64,000 nt of DNA from Arcobacter sp. CECT 8985 (GTDB lineage: Bacteria > Campylobacterota > Campylobacteria > Campylobacterales > Arcobacteraceae), in the NCBI RefSeq assembly GCF_004116495.1, contig NZ_PDKC01000011.1:1-64000 (forward strand), read 5' to 3'. The first letter of the stretch is position 1, and each line of letters starts with the position of its first letter. Shown here piece after piece: positions 27,615-35,464 of this stretch. A program made the translations under genes and the position numbers. Under the pieces are notes generated by a model. That model did not search any database, had not been told where the DNA came from, and worked only from the letters and a program-made list of their open reading frames with translations.

Positions 27615-28439
27615 TTATCTTACAACTTTTATATTTGCAGTCAATTTTAATTTCTCAAAATACTCTTTTAAGAAATTTTGTTCTCTTTGTTGCATTACTA
27701 CAGTAAAAATTTTATTTTTTACTTCTTCAAATGGAACTATATCAACTCCAATTTTTTTAGAAATCAATAGAGTAACATATTGGTTATTAGCAGTGAAAAT
27801 TGGTGTAAATCTATTTATTTTTGTACCATTTAAAAGATATCTCATTTGAGAATTTAAATCTTTTTGTTTTAAAGTAAGTTCTGTTCGAGAAACTCCATCA
27901 CTTGTTGCTATTGGATTTTTCATTGTTTCAATTAATGCTTTTTTATCTTTTGAAACATATTGAACAACTTTTATCTCTTTTGCCATTGAAAACTGAGGTT
28001 TATTATTATTATAATAAATTTTCAAATCATCTTCTGTAGCAATTTTTAAGTTCCCTCTTACAAGTTTACCTATTAATTTTTCTCTTTCAATTCTTTTTTT
28101 AATTTGTGCCTCATATGCATCATAATTTCTATATTTTTGTTTTACAACTGATTTAAAAGTATATAAATCCATACCATTTGAAGCTGCAAGCTTTTCCATA
28201 TAATTATTTACATCAAGTGCATCAACAGTAATATTTTTCTCTTTTATTAACTGGTTGTAAAGAATTTCATCAATTAATGCACCAACTGCTTGTTTTTTAG
28301 TTAAATTTGAGTCAACCATTCTTTTGTCAATATCGTAAAGAGTGATTGGTTCATCGTTTACAACTAAAGCAACTGCATCAACTAAATCAGCAAAACTTAT
28401 AGTCGTAGATAGTAAAAGTATTCCTAATAGCTTCTTCAT
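27615..28439 (-). CDS. SurA-like periplasmic chaperone/peptidyl-prolyl isomerase
   Basis: A 274-residue exported protein with a signal peptide (MKKLLGILLLSTTISFA, then DLVDAVA). The SurA N-terminal domain (about 20-130) contains VNDEPITLYDIDKRM and ALIDEILYNQLIKEKNI. A PpiC-like segment (about 140-240) follows, but its rotamase core is weakly conserved, so the chaperone role is more certain than isomerase activity. The size and layout match single-domain SurA-like proteins of Campylobacter. It is 10 bases upstream of gatB and probably co-transcribed. Confidence 0.75.
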   Translation of the reverse strand: MKKLLGILLLSTTISFADLVDAVALVVNDEPITLYDIDKRMVDSNLTKKQAVGALIDEILYNQLIKEKNITVDALDVNNYMEKLAASNGMDLYTFKSVVKQKYRNYDAYEAQIKKRIEREKLIGKLVRGNLKIATEDDLKIYYNNNKPQFSMAKEIKVVQYVSKDKKALIETMKNPIATSDGVSRTELTLKQKDLNSQMRYLLNGTKINRFTPIFTANNQYVTLLISKKIGVDIVPFEEVKNKIFTVVMQQREQNFLKEYFEKLKLTANIKVVR

Positions 28440-28525
28440 AATCTAATCCCTTTTCATAAAAGTGATATTTTACCAAAAAAATAGTAAATATCAGTTTTTA
28501 TAAAAAAATACTCATAGATAATTTT

Positions 28526-28553
28526 ATAAGAAGTAGAAAAAACCACTTCTTAT
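28526..28553. terminator. Hairpin at the end of the lactate dehydrogenase-like gene
   Basis: The perfect arms ATAAGAAGT (28526-28534) and ACTTCTTAT (28545-28553) flank a 10-base loop and overlap the stop codon. On the minus strand the T-run lies in the loop and not after the stem, so termination is plausible but not canonical. Confidence 0.35.
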
Positions 28554-31384
28554 TTTGCGCTACTACATCTATTTAATAAGTAAAAAATAGAGTTATAATC
28601 CTTTCCTGAATATTCACTAAGACCAATTTCACATGTTTTTGAAGTAGAAAATGCATATTTAGCATCTTTTATACTATTTGGAAGATTTCTTAAAGCACTT
28701 TGATTTAACTCTGGATAGTTAAAACCTCTGTCACCAGCAAATCCACAACATGTCACATCTTCAGGAACAATTACTTTTGTAGAACAAAGATTACCTAATT
28801 CAACAAATTTTTCATGTAATCCCATTTTTCTTGTTGAACATGTAGAATGAATAGCAATTGGTTCATCGATTTTTTCAATATTTAATTTATCAACTAAATG
28901 CATTAATGCAAACTCAATTGGTTCGTAAACATTAAGTTCACTTTTAAAACTCTCAACCATTTTTTTAACACATGGACTTGTATCACATAAAACAGGATAC
29001 TGTGCATTATTACTAGCTTCTAATAATGCTTCTTCTAATTCATCTGATTTTGTTTTTGCTTGTTTTGTAAAACCTTTTGATGAAAAAGGCATACCACAAC
29101 ATAAACTCTCAATTTTTTTAGGAAAGATTATCTCAAAACCTGCTTTATTTAATAATTCAACAGTTATATCAAATAATTCTTTTTCCTCTTTACTTGCACT
29201 ACTTAAACCCATTGTTCTGTTTAAACATGAAGGGAAATAAACAACTTTTAAATTACTTGCTTTTTGTTCAATTTTAGTATTGATACTAATTCCTTTTGGT
29301 AAATGTGCACTCCATCTTGGAATTTTATTGTTTGATACTTTTCTAAGAGAAGAAGTTAATCCTTCCATCATAGATGTACCTAAAATTGAATGTGTTAAAT
29401 TTGCAGCTTTAAGTCCAAATCTCATCGAACTTAGTGTTCCTTTGAAATTGTTTGTAATTATATTTGCAACTTTATTTTGTGTTGGAGTAACTTGTTCATG
29501 TCTTAAATATTTTGTCAAACTTCCTGTATCTATTCCAACAGGACATGCTGTTGAACACAAACTACATGTTGCACATGTTTCTATTCCATCATATTGATAT
29601 AAATCTTTTAATTTATCAGATTGTTTAGTATCATTATTCTCTTGTAATCTTGAAATTTCTCTATTTATTACAATTCTTTGTCTTGGTGTTAAAGTTAATA
29701 CATTTGAAGGACAAACTGGCTCACAAAAACCACACTCAATACATTTATCAACTAAATCATTTGTAGCTGGAAGTGGTTTCAGATTTTTAATATGTGATTC
29801 TTTGTCTTCATTTATAATTACACCTGGATTTAAAATATCATTTGGATCAAATAGTTTTTTGATATTTTTCATCATATTATAAGCAGTTTCACCCCATTCA
29901 AGTTCAACAAAAGCAGCCATATTTCTTCCTGTTCCATGTTCTGCTTTTAAGCTTCCTTGATAACTAACTGCCACTAATTGAGTAACATCATACATAAAAT
30001 CATCATATCTTTTAATCTCTTCTTGTGTTGAAAAATCTTGAGTAAATACAAAATGAAGGTTACCATCTAAAGCATGCCCAAAAATTAAAGCTTCTGTATA
30101 ACCATGTTTTTTAAATAAATCTTGTAGTTTTAAAGTTGCTTCTGCCATATCTTCAATAGGAAAAGCAATATCTTCAATAATAACAGTTGTACCTATTTTT
30201 CTAACTGCACCAACAGCAGGAAATAGTCCTTTTCTAATTTTCCAATATTGAGTATATTCTTTTACGTCTTTTGTAAAATATAGATCCCTAACTAAAGAAA
30301 ACTCTTCTAAAGATTGCTCTATTTGTTTAATTTGTTTATCTAAGTCTTCTGCACTTTTAGCTCTTGTTTCAATTAATAATGCAGTAACTTCTTTATCAAA
30401 ATCTTTTAGGTACTCTGGCATACTTGGATCATCTTCAATACTTGCTAATCCAGCTCTATCCATAAGTTCAACAGCATCTACAACAATTTCATTGTGTTGT
30501 TTTTGTAACTTTAATTTTGTAACAGCATTACATGCTTCTTTTACATCTTTAAAATATACTAATGCACTTGCTTTATCTTTATAATCTTCAACTGTATAGT
30601 AAGTAACCTCTTTTATAAAAGCTAAAGTTCCTTCACTTCCTATTATTAGATGTTGTAATATTTCAAACTCATCATCAAAATCAATAAGCGCATTAAGACT
30701 ATAACCTGTTGTATTTTTTATCTTAAACTTCTCTTTGATTTTATTATAAATTTTTTCATCATCTTTTATACTTTTAGCATATGATTTTAGATTTTCTAAA
30801 AACTCTTTGTGTGTTTTTCTAAAATCTTCTTTACTTTTTTCATCTGATGTATCAAGTTCTGTTCCATCACTGAAAATCAATTTCATTGATTTTAATGTTT
30901 TATATGAGTTTTGAGAAACTCCACAACACATGCCTGATGCATTATTTGCTGCAATCCCACCAATCATAGCTGCATTGATACTAGCTGGATCTGGCCCAAT
31001 TTTTTTACCAAATGGTGCTAATATATTATTTGCTTGTGCTCCTGTTAAAGCTGGTGCTAAAGAAACATAGCTTTTATCATCTGCAACTTTAAAGTCTGTC
31101 CAATTTCTTGATGTTACTACTAATATTGAATCACTAATTGCTTGTCCTGAAAGTGATGTTCCTGCTGCTCTAAATGTAACACTTAATTGCATTGAATATG
31201 CTAATTGTAAGATATCTTTTACTTGTTGTGCATTTTCAGCTCTTATTACCATTTTTGGAATAAGTCTATAAAATGATGCATCTGTTCCATATGCTAAAGT
31301 ATGTAGATCATCTGTAAATATTATCTTTTCTGGTATCTTTTTAATTATATCATTATAAAATTCTTGATATTTGTGAGGTAACAT
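28550..31384 (-). CDS. FAD/Fe-S oxidoreductase, probable D-lactate dehydrogenase
   Basis: A 944-residue fusion. An FAD-binding type-4 domain (about 35-270) contains SGQAISDSILVV and GGIAANNASGMCCG. An FAD-oxidase C-terminal domain (about 270-530) has FGHALDGNLHF. A two-[4Fe-4S] ferredoxin segment has CIECGFCEPVCPS and CATCSLCSTACPVGID (about 545-625). CCG-type motifs CCGMPF and CCGFAGDRGF close the protein. The domain order and length match the D-lactate dehydrogenase of Campylobacter jejuni (Cj1585c type). It should pass electrons from D-lactate to the quinone pool. Co-location with lutABC and a TRAP transporter supports lactate over glycolate. AGGA precedes the ATG. Confidence 0.82.
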   Translation of the reverse strand: MLPHKYQEFYNDIIKKIPEKIIFTDDLHTLAYGTDASFYRLIPKMVIRAENAQQVKDILQLAYSMQLSVTFRAAGTSLSGQAISDSILVVTSRNWTDFKVADDKSYVSLAPALTGAQANNILAPFGKKIGPDPASINAAMIGGIAANNASGMCCGVSQNSYKTLKSMKLIFSDGTELDTSDEKSKEDFRKTHKEFLENLKSYAKSIKDDEKIYNKIKEKFKIKNTTGYSLNALIDFDDEFEILQHLIIGSEGTLAFIKEVTYYTVEDYKDKASALVYFKDVKEACNAVTKLKLQKQHNEIVVDAVELMDRAGLASIEDDPSMPEYLKDFDKEVTALLIETRAKSAEDLDKQIKQIEQSLEEFSLVRDLYFTKDVKEYTQYWKIRKGLFPAVGAVRKIGTTVIIEDIAFPIEDMAEATLKLQDLFKKHGYTEALIFGHALDGNLHFVFTQDFSTQEEIKRYDDFMYDVTQLVAVSYQGSLKAEHGTGRNMAAFVELEWGETAYNMMKNIKKLFDPNDILNPGVIINEDKESHIKNLKPLPATNDLVDKCIECGFCEPVCPSNVLTLTPRQRIVINREISRLQENNDTKQSDKLKDLYQYDGIETCATCSLCSTACPVGIDTGSLTKYLRHEQVTPTQNKVANIITNNFKGTLSSMRFGLKAANLTHSILGTSMMEGLTSSLRKVSNNKIPRWSAHLPKGISINTKIEQKASNLKVVYFPSCLNRTMGLSSASKEEKELFDITVELLNKAGFEIIFPKKIESLCCGMPFSSKGFTKQAKTKSDELEEALLEASNNAQYPVLCDTSPCVKKMVESFKSELNVYEPIEFALMHLVDKLNIEKIDEPIAIHSTCSTRKMGLHEKFVELGNLCSTKVIVPEDVTCCGFAGDRGFNYPELNQSALRNLPNSIKDAKYAFSTSKTCEIGLSEYSGKDYNSIFYLLNRCSSAK

Positions 31385-31435
31385 AGTTTATCCTTATAAA
31401 AATTGTTATTTATTTTGTTGAAAGAAGGAAAACTA

Positions 31436-31555
31436 CTATTCAAGTCTAGGTACGGTATATATTCTTTGTTGAGGGTCATCTATAAAAGAGTTCATCTTAT
31501 CACACTGTGATAAAACTAAATTTTCAATAAGTTGTAAACAGTCTCTTTTATTCAT
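31436..31555 (-). CDS. Small 39-residue protein of unknown function
   Basis: A short open frame, starting MNKRDCLQLIENLVL and ending TVPRLE, with AGGA about eight bases before its ATG. It lies between dctM and the D-lactate dehydrogenase-like gene in the same direction, and follows a strong hairpin. There is no signal peptide or membrane helix; it has two cysteines. I do not recognise it. The good ribosome site and the position argue for a real gene, but the length leaves chance open. Confidence 0.4.
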   Translation of the reverse strand: MNKRDCLQLIENLVLSQCDKMNSFIDDPQQRIYTVPRLE

Positions 31556-31569
31556 TTTTTATCCTATAA

Positions 31570-31595
31570 TAAAAGGAGATAATTATCTCCTTTTA
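31570..31595. terminator. 26-base perfect palindrome after dctM
   Basis: The arms TAAAAGGAGATAA (31570-31582) and TTATCTCCTTTTA (31583-31595) are perfect complements. On the minus strand the hairpin lies four bases after the dctM stop, and its 3' arm ends in TTTT. It probably ends or attenuates the dctPQM message before the 39-residue ORF. Confidence 0.65.
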
Positions 31596-31598
31596 ATA

Positions 31599-32972
31599 CT
31601 ACATTGTAGATTGTATTCCAAATATTTCTGGGTATAAAGCTAATAAAGCTAATACAATCATTTGTATTGCAATAAATGGCAATACACCTCTATATATCTG
31701 TATCGTTCTAACTGTTGCAGGAACAACCCCTTTTAAGTAAAATAGGGAGAATCCAAATGGCGGAGTTAAAAACGATGTTTGTAAATTCATTGCTATTAGT
31801 ATAGCAAACCAAACAGGATTAATATCTAAATTTGTTGCAATTGGTACTAATATTGGAACAATAATGTATGAAATCTCAACAAAATCAATAAAAAATCCAA
31901 GAACAAATATTGCTAACATTGTAAATAATATAAATGCTAATTTTTCATCCCCTGGTAAATTCATCATAAAATGTTCTACTAATTCATCTCCACCTGTATA
32001 TGTAAATACCATAGAAAAAGCAGTTGCACCAATTAAAATAGCAAATACCATAGATGTAATTTTTACAGACTCTAAAGCTGCTTCTTTAACTGTTGAATTT
32101 GAAAAAGTTCTATACATTATACTTAATAATAATGCACCTAAACATCCAACTGCTGCTGATTCTGTTGGTGTTGCAATACCTGCAAAAATTGAACCTAAAA
32201 CTAATATAATAAGAGTTAATGATGGAATAATATCAATCAACGCTTTAATAACTTGTTTTGATTTTGAACCTCTTGATGGATCACTTGGAATTGCTGGAGC
32301 CATATCTTTTTTTACAAAAGCAACAACTAATATAAATAAAATATATGCAACAACTAGAGTAATTCCTGGCCAAACTGCTGCTTTAAACAAATCACCAACT
32401 GGAACTTGAAATACATCCCCTAAAATTATCAATACAATTGAAGGAGGAATAATCTGTCCAAGTGTTCCTGATGCACAAATAGTACCTGTTGCAAGTTCAG
32501 TATTGTACTTATATTTAAGCATTACGGGTAAAGATATTACTCCCATTGCAACAACAGATGCTCCTACAACACCCGTTGATGCTGCAAGTAAAGTTCCAAC
32601 TAATACAGTTGATATAGCAACGCCACCTCTTACTTCTCCAAATAAAAATCCCATTGACTCTAAAAGTCTCTCTGCAAGTCCAGTTTTTTGTAAAATAATA
32701 CCCATAAATATAAACATAGGTACAGCCATTAGAATTGTATTATTCATAATTGACCAAATTCTATGGGGCATAAAATCAAACATAAACATACCCTCAGAGA
32801 AACCTTGAACTATTATAGAAGTTAAACTCATATCTGGATCTGCATAACTATAAATCTCTACAATTCCAGCAATTATTCCAAATACAACTGATACTGCTCC
32901 AAAAGTAAAAGCAACTGGGAATCCAATCAACAGCATAAACAATGCTGTAAAAAACATTATAATACCAATCAT
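31599..32972 (-). CDS. dctM: TRAP transporter large permease DctM
   Basis: A 457-residue inner-membrane protein with 11-13 helices and the DctM features: MFIFMGIILQKTGLAERLLE, GATLGQIIPPS-type motif (here GTLGQIIPPSIVLIILG), and TPTESAAVGCLGALLL. The large TRAP subunit carries the sodium-coupled substrate through the membrane. It directly abuts dctQ (shared base at 32972). The neighbouring lactate genes suggest that lactate or a related 2-hydroxy or 2-keto acid is the cargo. Confidence 0.92.
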   Translation of the reverse strand: MIGIIMFFTALFMLLIGFPVAFTFGAVSVVFGIIAGIVEIYSYADPDMSLTSIIVQGFSEGMFMFDFMPHRIWSIMNNTILMAVPMFIFMGIILQKTGLAERLLESMGFLFGEVRGGVAISTVLVGTLLAASTGVVGASVVAMGVISLPVMLKYKYNTELATGTICASGTLGQIIPPSIVLIILGDVFQVPVGDLFKAAVWPGITLVVAYILFILVVAFVKKDMAPAIPSDPSRGSKSKQVIKALIDIIPSLTLIILVLGSIFAGIATPTESAAVGCLGALLLSIMYRTFSNSTVKEAALESVKITSMVFAILIGATAFSMVFTYTGGDELVEHFMMNLPGDEKLAFILFTMLAIFVLGFFIDFVEISYIIVPILVPIATNLDINPVWFAILIAMNLQTSFLTPPFGFSLFYLKGVVPATVRTIQIYRGVLPFIAIQMIVLALLALYPEIFGIQSTM

Positions 32973-33553
32973 TATTTGCTTCCTTTTACTTTTTCTTCAA
33001 TTTTTTCTTTATACTCATGGGCTTGGTGAGATATTGAGTGATCTTCATACTCATGCAAACCTAAATATGTATTTAAATTTTTGATAAAAAATCCAATTGA
33101 AGTAATCATTAAAAGAGTAAATGATATTGGAATCATTGCTTTAATAATCCATCTATGTGTTAAACCACCTGGATCACCAGAAACTTCATTAAAAGCGTAT
33201 GCTTCATGAACAAAATCATATGAACCATAAACGATTAACATTGAAATAGGATAAATAAAAGTAACTACACCTATCATATTAATCATAGCTTTTTTTCTAC
33301 TTGATAATGTATCATAAATCAAGTCAACTCTTACGTGCCCATCTTCTTTTAGAGTGTATGACACTCCTAATAATATAACTACAGAAAAAAGGTGCCACTC
33401 CATCTCTTGCATAGCAATATTACCTGTGTTAAAAGCGTATCTCATAATAACATCATAAAATACATTTAAAATCATAAGTACTAAAACAATTCCTGTTATA
33501 CCACCTATGAAATCTGCTAGTTTATCAAAACCTCTCTCTAGTTTTAATAGCAT
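32972..33553 (-). CDS. dctQ: TRAP transporter small permease DctQ
   Basis: A 193-residue membrane protein with four helices (about 15-37, 52-68, 90-112 and 140-160) and the family pattern NVFYDVIMRYAFNTG, MQEMEWHLFSVVILLGVSYTLKEDGHVRVDLIYD. It partners DctM. The hydrophilic C-terminal tail (about 168-193) is rich in His, Glu and Lys. It follows dctP after a 110-base gap that contains a strong terminator-like hairpin. Confidence 0.9.
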   Translation of the reverse strand: MLLKLERGFDKLADFIGGITGIVLVLMILNVFYDVIMRYAFNTGNIAMQEMEWHLFSVVILLGVSYTLKEDGHVRVDLIYDTLSSRKKAMINMIGVVTFIYPISMLIVYGSYDFVHEAYAFNEVSGDPGGLTHRWIIKAMIPISFTLLMITSIGFFIKNLNTYLGLHEYEDHSISHQAHEYKEKIEEKVKGSK

Positions 33554-33627
33554 TTATTTATCCTTTTTATCTTAAGAGTTCAATAAGCACCTCAATACTC
33601 ATTAAACTATTAACTTTCCTTGTCCAA

Positions 33628-33653
33628 AAATAGACCCATTTATGGGTCTATTT
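33628..33653 (-). terminator. Terminator/attenuator between dctP and dctQ
   Basis: The perfect 12-base arms AAATAGACCCAT and ATGGGTCTATTT surround a two-base centre. On the minus strand the stem is followed by TTTTTGG, giving a proper intrinsic terminator just after dctP. Partial read-through would give more binding protein than permease. Confidence 0.75.
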
Positions 33654-33663
33654 ATAAGAGTTA

Positions 33664-34734
33664 TTATAAGTTATCTTGTAAATATTTATAATCCGCCATT
33701 TTTGTCCACTCTCTGACTTTTTTCAAATATTCAGCTTGAGATTTTAAAATCTCTTTTAACAATGGACTTTGTTTAGCTTTTTCAACTAATAATTCACTAT
33801 TAGCTTTTTTCATAGCTTTAATTACACTTTTTGGGAATGTTTTAATTTTAACATTTGGGAAATCTTTTTCAATATTTGCCCATGCTTCAGAATTCATATG
33901 GTAGTTTTCAATATACATATCATATGCAGAAACTCTCATTGCAGTTACTAAGATTTTTTGTAAATCTTTTGGTAATCTATCAAATTTTCTTTTATTTACT
34001 AAAAATTGTAACTCAGTTGCAGGTTCATGCCAACCTGTGTAGTAATAAGGTGCAATTTTATGGAATCCCATTTTTACATCCATTGATGGGCTTACCCATT
34101 CTAAAGCATCAATTGTTCCTCTTTCAAGTGATGTATAAAGTTCACCTGGTGCAATATTTGTAACTGTAACACCAAGTTTTGCTAATACCTCTCCTGCAAA
34201 TCCTGGAATTCTCATTTTTAGACCTTTTAAATCTGCAACAGAATTAATCTCTTTTCTGAACCAACCACCCATTTGGTTACCAGAGTTTCCACCAGGGAAA
34301 GATAATACTTTATGTCTTTTATATGCTTTTTGCATTAATTCCATACCACCGCCATAATAAAACCATGCATATTGTTCAGGTGTTGTCATACCAAAAGGCA
34401 TTGTTGTAAATGGTAAAAGATTAATATCTTTACCTTTCCAGTAATATGAAGCAGAGTGACCCATCTCATATTGCCCTGCTTTAACCATATCTAAAATACC
34501 TAATGGTGCTTTGTGTTTATTTGCTGCATCTACTCTTATTTGAAGTCTTCCATTTGACATCTCTTTAACAAGTTTTGCCATGTTTTTTGGTGCATCAATA
34601 AATGGTGATAAAGTAGAACCCCAAGTAGTAGCCAATTTCCACTTATATACTTTATCTTTTGCAAATGCTGCTGAGCTTAGTCCCGCAACTAAAGCCGAAG
34701 CAACTAACAATTTTGTTGTCTTTTTCAACATCAT
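33664..34734 (-). CDS. dctP: TRAP transporter substrate-binding protein DctP (TakP-like)
   Basis: A 356-residue periplasmic protein with a signal peptide (about 1-25, ending AAFA). The mature sequence has WKLATTWGS, ASYYWKGKD, PFGMTTPEQYAWFYYGGG, GGWFRKEIN and the carboxylate-binding region GLKMRIPGFAGEVL, all like the 2-keto-acid/lactate-binding TakP group. It delivers substrate to DctQM. AGGAG lies six bases before the ATG. A second, orphan homologue is at 50934-51998. Confidence 0.93.
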   Translation of the reverse strand: MMLKKTTKLLVASALVAGLSSAAFAKDKVYKWKLATTWGSTLSPFIDAPKNMAKLVKEMSNGRLQIRVDAANKHKAPLGILDMVKAGQYEMGHSASYYWKGKDINLLPFTTMPFGMTTPEQYAWFYYGGGMELMQKAYKRHKVLSFPGGNSGNQMGGWFRKEINSVADLKGLKMRIPGFAGEVLAKLGVTVTNIAPGELYTSLERGTIDALEWVSPSMDVKMGFHKIAPYYYTGWHEPATELQFLVNKRKFDRLPKDLQKILVTAMRVSAYDMYIENYHMNSEAWANIEKDFPNVKIKTFPKSVIKAMKKANSELLVEKAKQSPLLKEILKSQAEYLKKVREWTKMADYKYLQDNL

Positions 34735-34775
34735 AACATTCTCCTTTTTATGTATTGTTTCAAATTTTAACCATT

Positions 34776-34796
34776 TGATATGATAATGATATGATA
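34776..34796 (-). promoter_or_regulatory. Direct repeats upstream of dctP, possible response-regulator site
   Basis: TGATATGATA occurs twice on the plus strand, at 34776-34785 and 34787-34796, an 11-base step or about one helical turn. OmpR-family regulators usually bind such head-to-tail repeats. The pair lies 42-62 bases before the dctP start, around a likely -35 region, and next to an OmpR-family regulator gene. Confidence 0.5.
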
Positions 34797-34818
34797 TTTT
34801 TGCTTTATTATGTAAATT

Positions 34819-35463
34819 TTATGTAGTTTTAAATATATAGCCTGTATCTACTACAGTTTCAACATATTTATTAGAAAGTACCTTTCTTAGGCGTCTGATA
34901 AGACTTCTTATTGATTCTAAAGAAGCAAAGCTTCCTTCCCAAACATAGTTTTGTATAGTATCATATGTTAAAACTTGATTTCTTTTTGTTAAAAAAAGAT
35001 TCATTAGCAATCGCTCTTTTTTGGTAAGTCTTAACTCTTCATTACCCAAAAATACCACAGAAGTTTTATAATCAAAATAACAATTTTCATCAAAATATAT
35101 TAGATCATTTCTAATTTTACACAATCTTTGTACTTTTATTTCAAGTTCATCAATAAAAAATGGCTTTTTCAAATAATCATTACATCCAAATTCGTATGAT
35201 TGTTTAATAACTTCAAGCTCTATTGAAGCACTAATTATAATAATTGGAACCTCATCATAAAACTCTCTAATTTTTTTTAATATTTTTATTCCATCAATGT
35301 TTGGAACATTAATATCTATAACAAAACAACTATACCCTTCTGTTAAATTACTATAAGCTTTTGCTCCATCAATAAAAGCATCAACTTTATAACCTTTTAA
35401 AGTTAATCTTTTTTTTATTGTTTCATTTAGTTTTTTATTATCTTCTAAAAGTAATATATTCAT
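34819..35463 (-). CDS. OmpR-family response regulator
   Basis: A 214-residue regulator. The receiver domain (about 1-115) has acidic residues in LLLEDN, phospho-acceptor Asp50 in VIDINVP, and lysine in LKKPF. The C-terminal winged-helix domain (about 125-214) contains LTKKERLLMNLFL and SIRSLIRRLRKVL. It lies one base after the sensor kinase gene, so the two form a two-component system. The site just downstream, before dctP, suggests that it controls the TRAP transporter. Confidence 0.9.
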   Translation of the reverse strand: MNILLLEDNKKLNETIKKRLTLKGYKVDAFIDGAKAYSNLTEGYSCFVIDINVPNIDGIKILKKIREFYDEVPIIIISASIELEVIKQSYEFGCNDYLKKPFFIDELEIKVQRLCKIRNDLIYFDENCYFDYKTSVVFLGNEELRLTKKERLLMNLFLTKRNQVLTYDTIQNYVWEGSFASLESIRSLIRRLRKVLSNKYVETVVDTGYIFKTT

Positions 35464-35464
35464 T

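Noticed and set aside
28460-28495. Imperfect repeat GATATTTTAC / GTAAATATC upstream of the SurA-like gene
   Set aside because: The arms pair for only seven bases before a bulge, and AT-rich repeats of this quality are expected by chance here.
31864-32409. A 181-codon open frame on the plus strand opposite dctM
   Set aside because: It lies wholly inside a well-supported membrane transporter gene, has no ribosome site, and encodes a protein with no recognisable motif. It is a consequence of the codon pattern of dctM.
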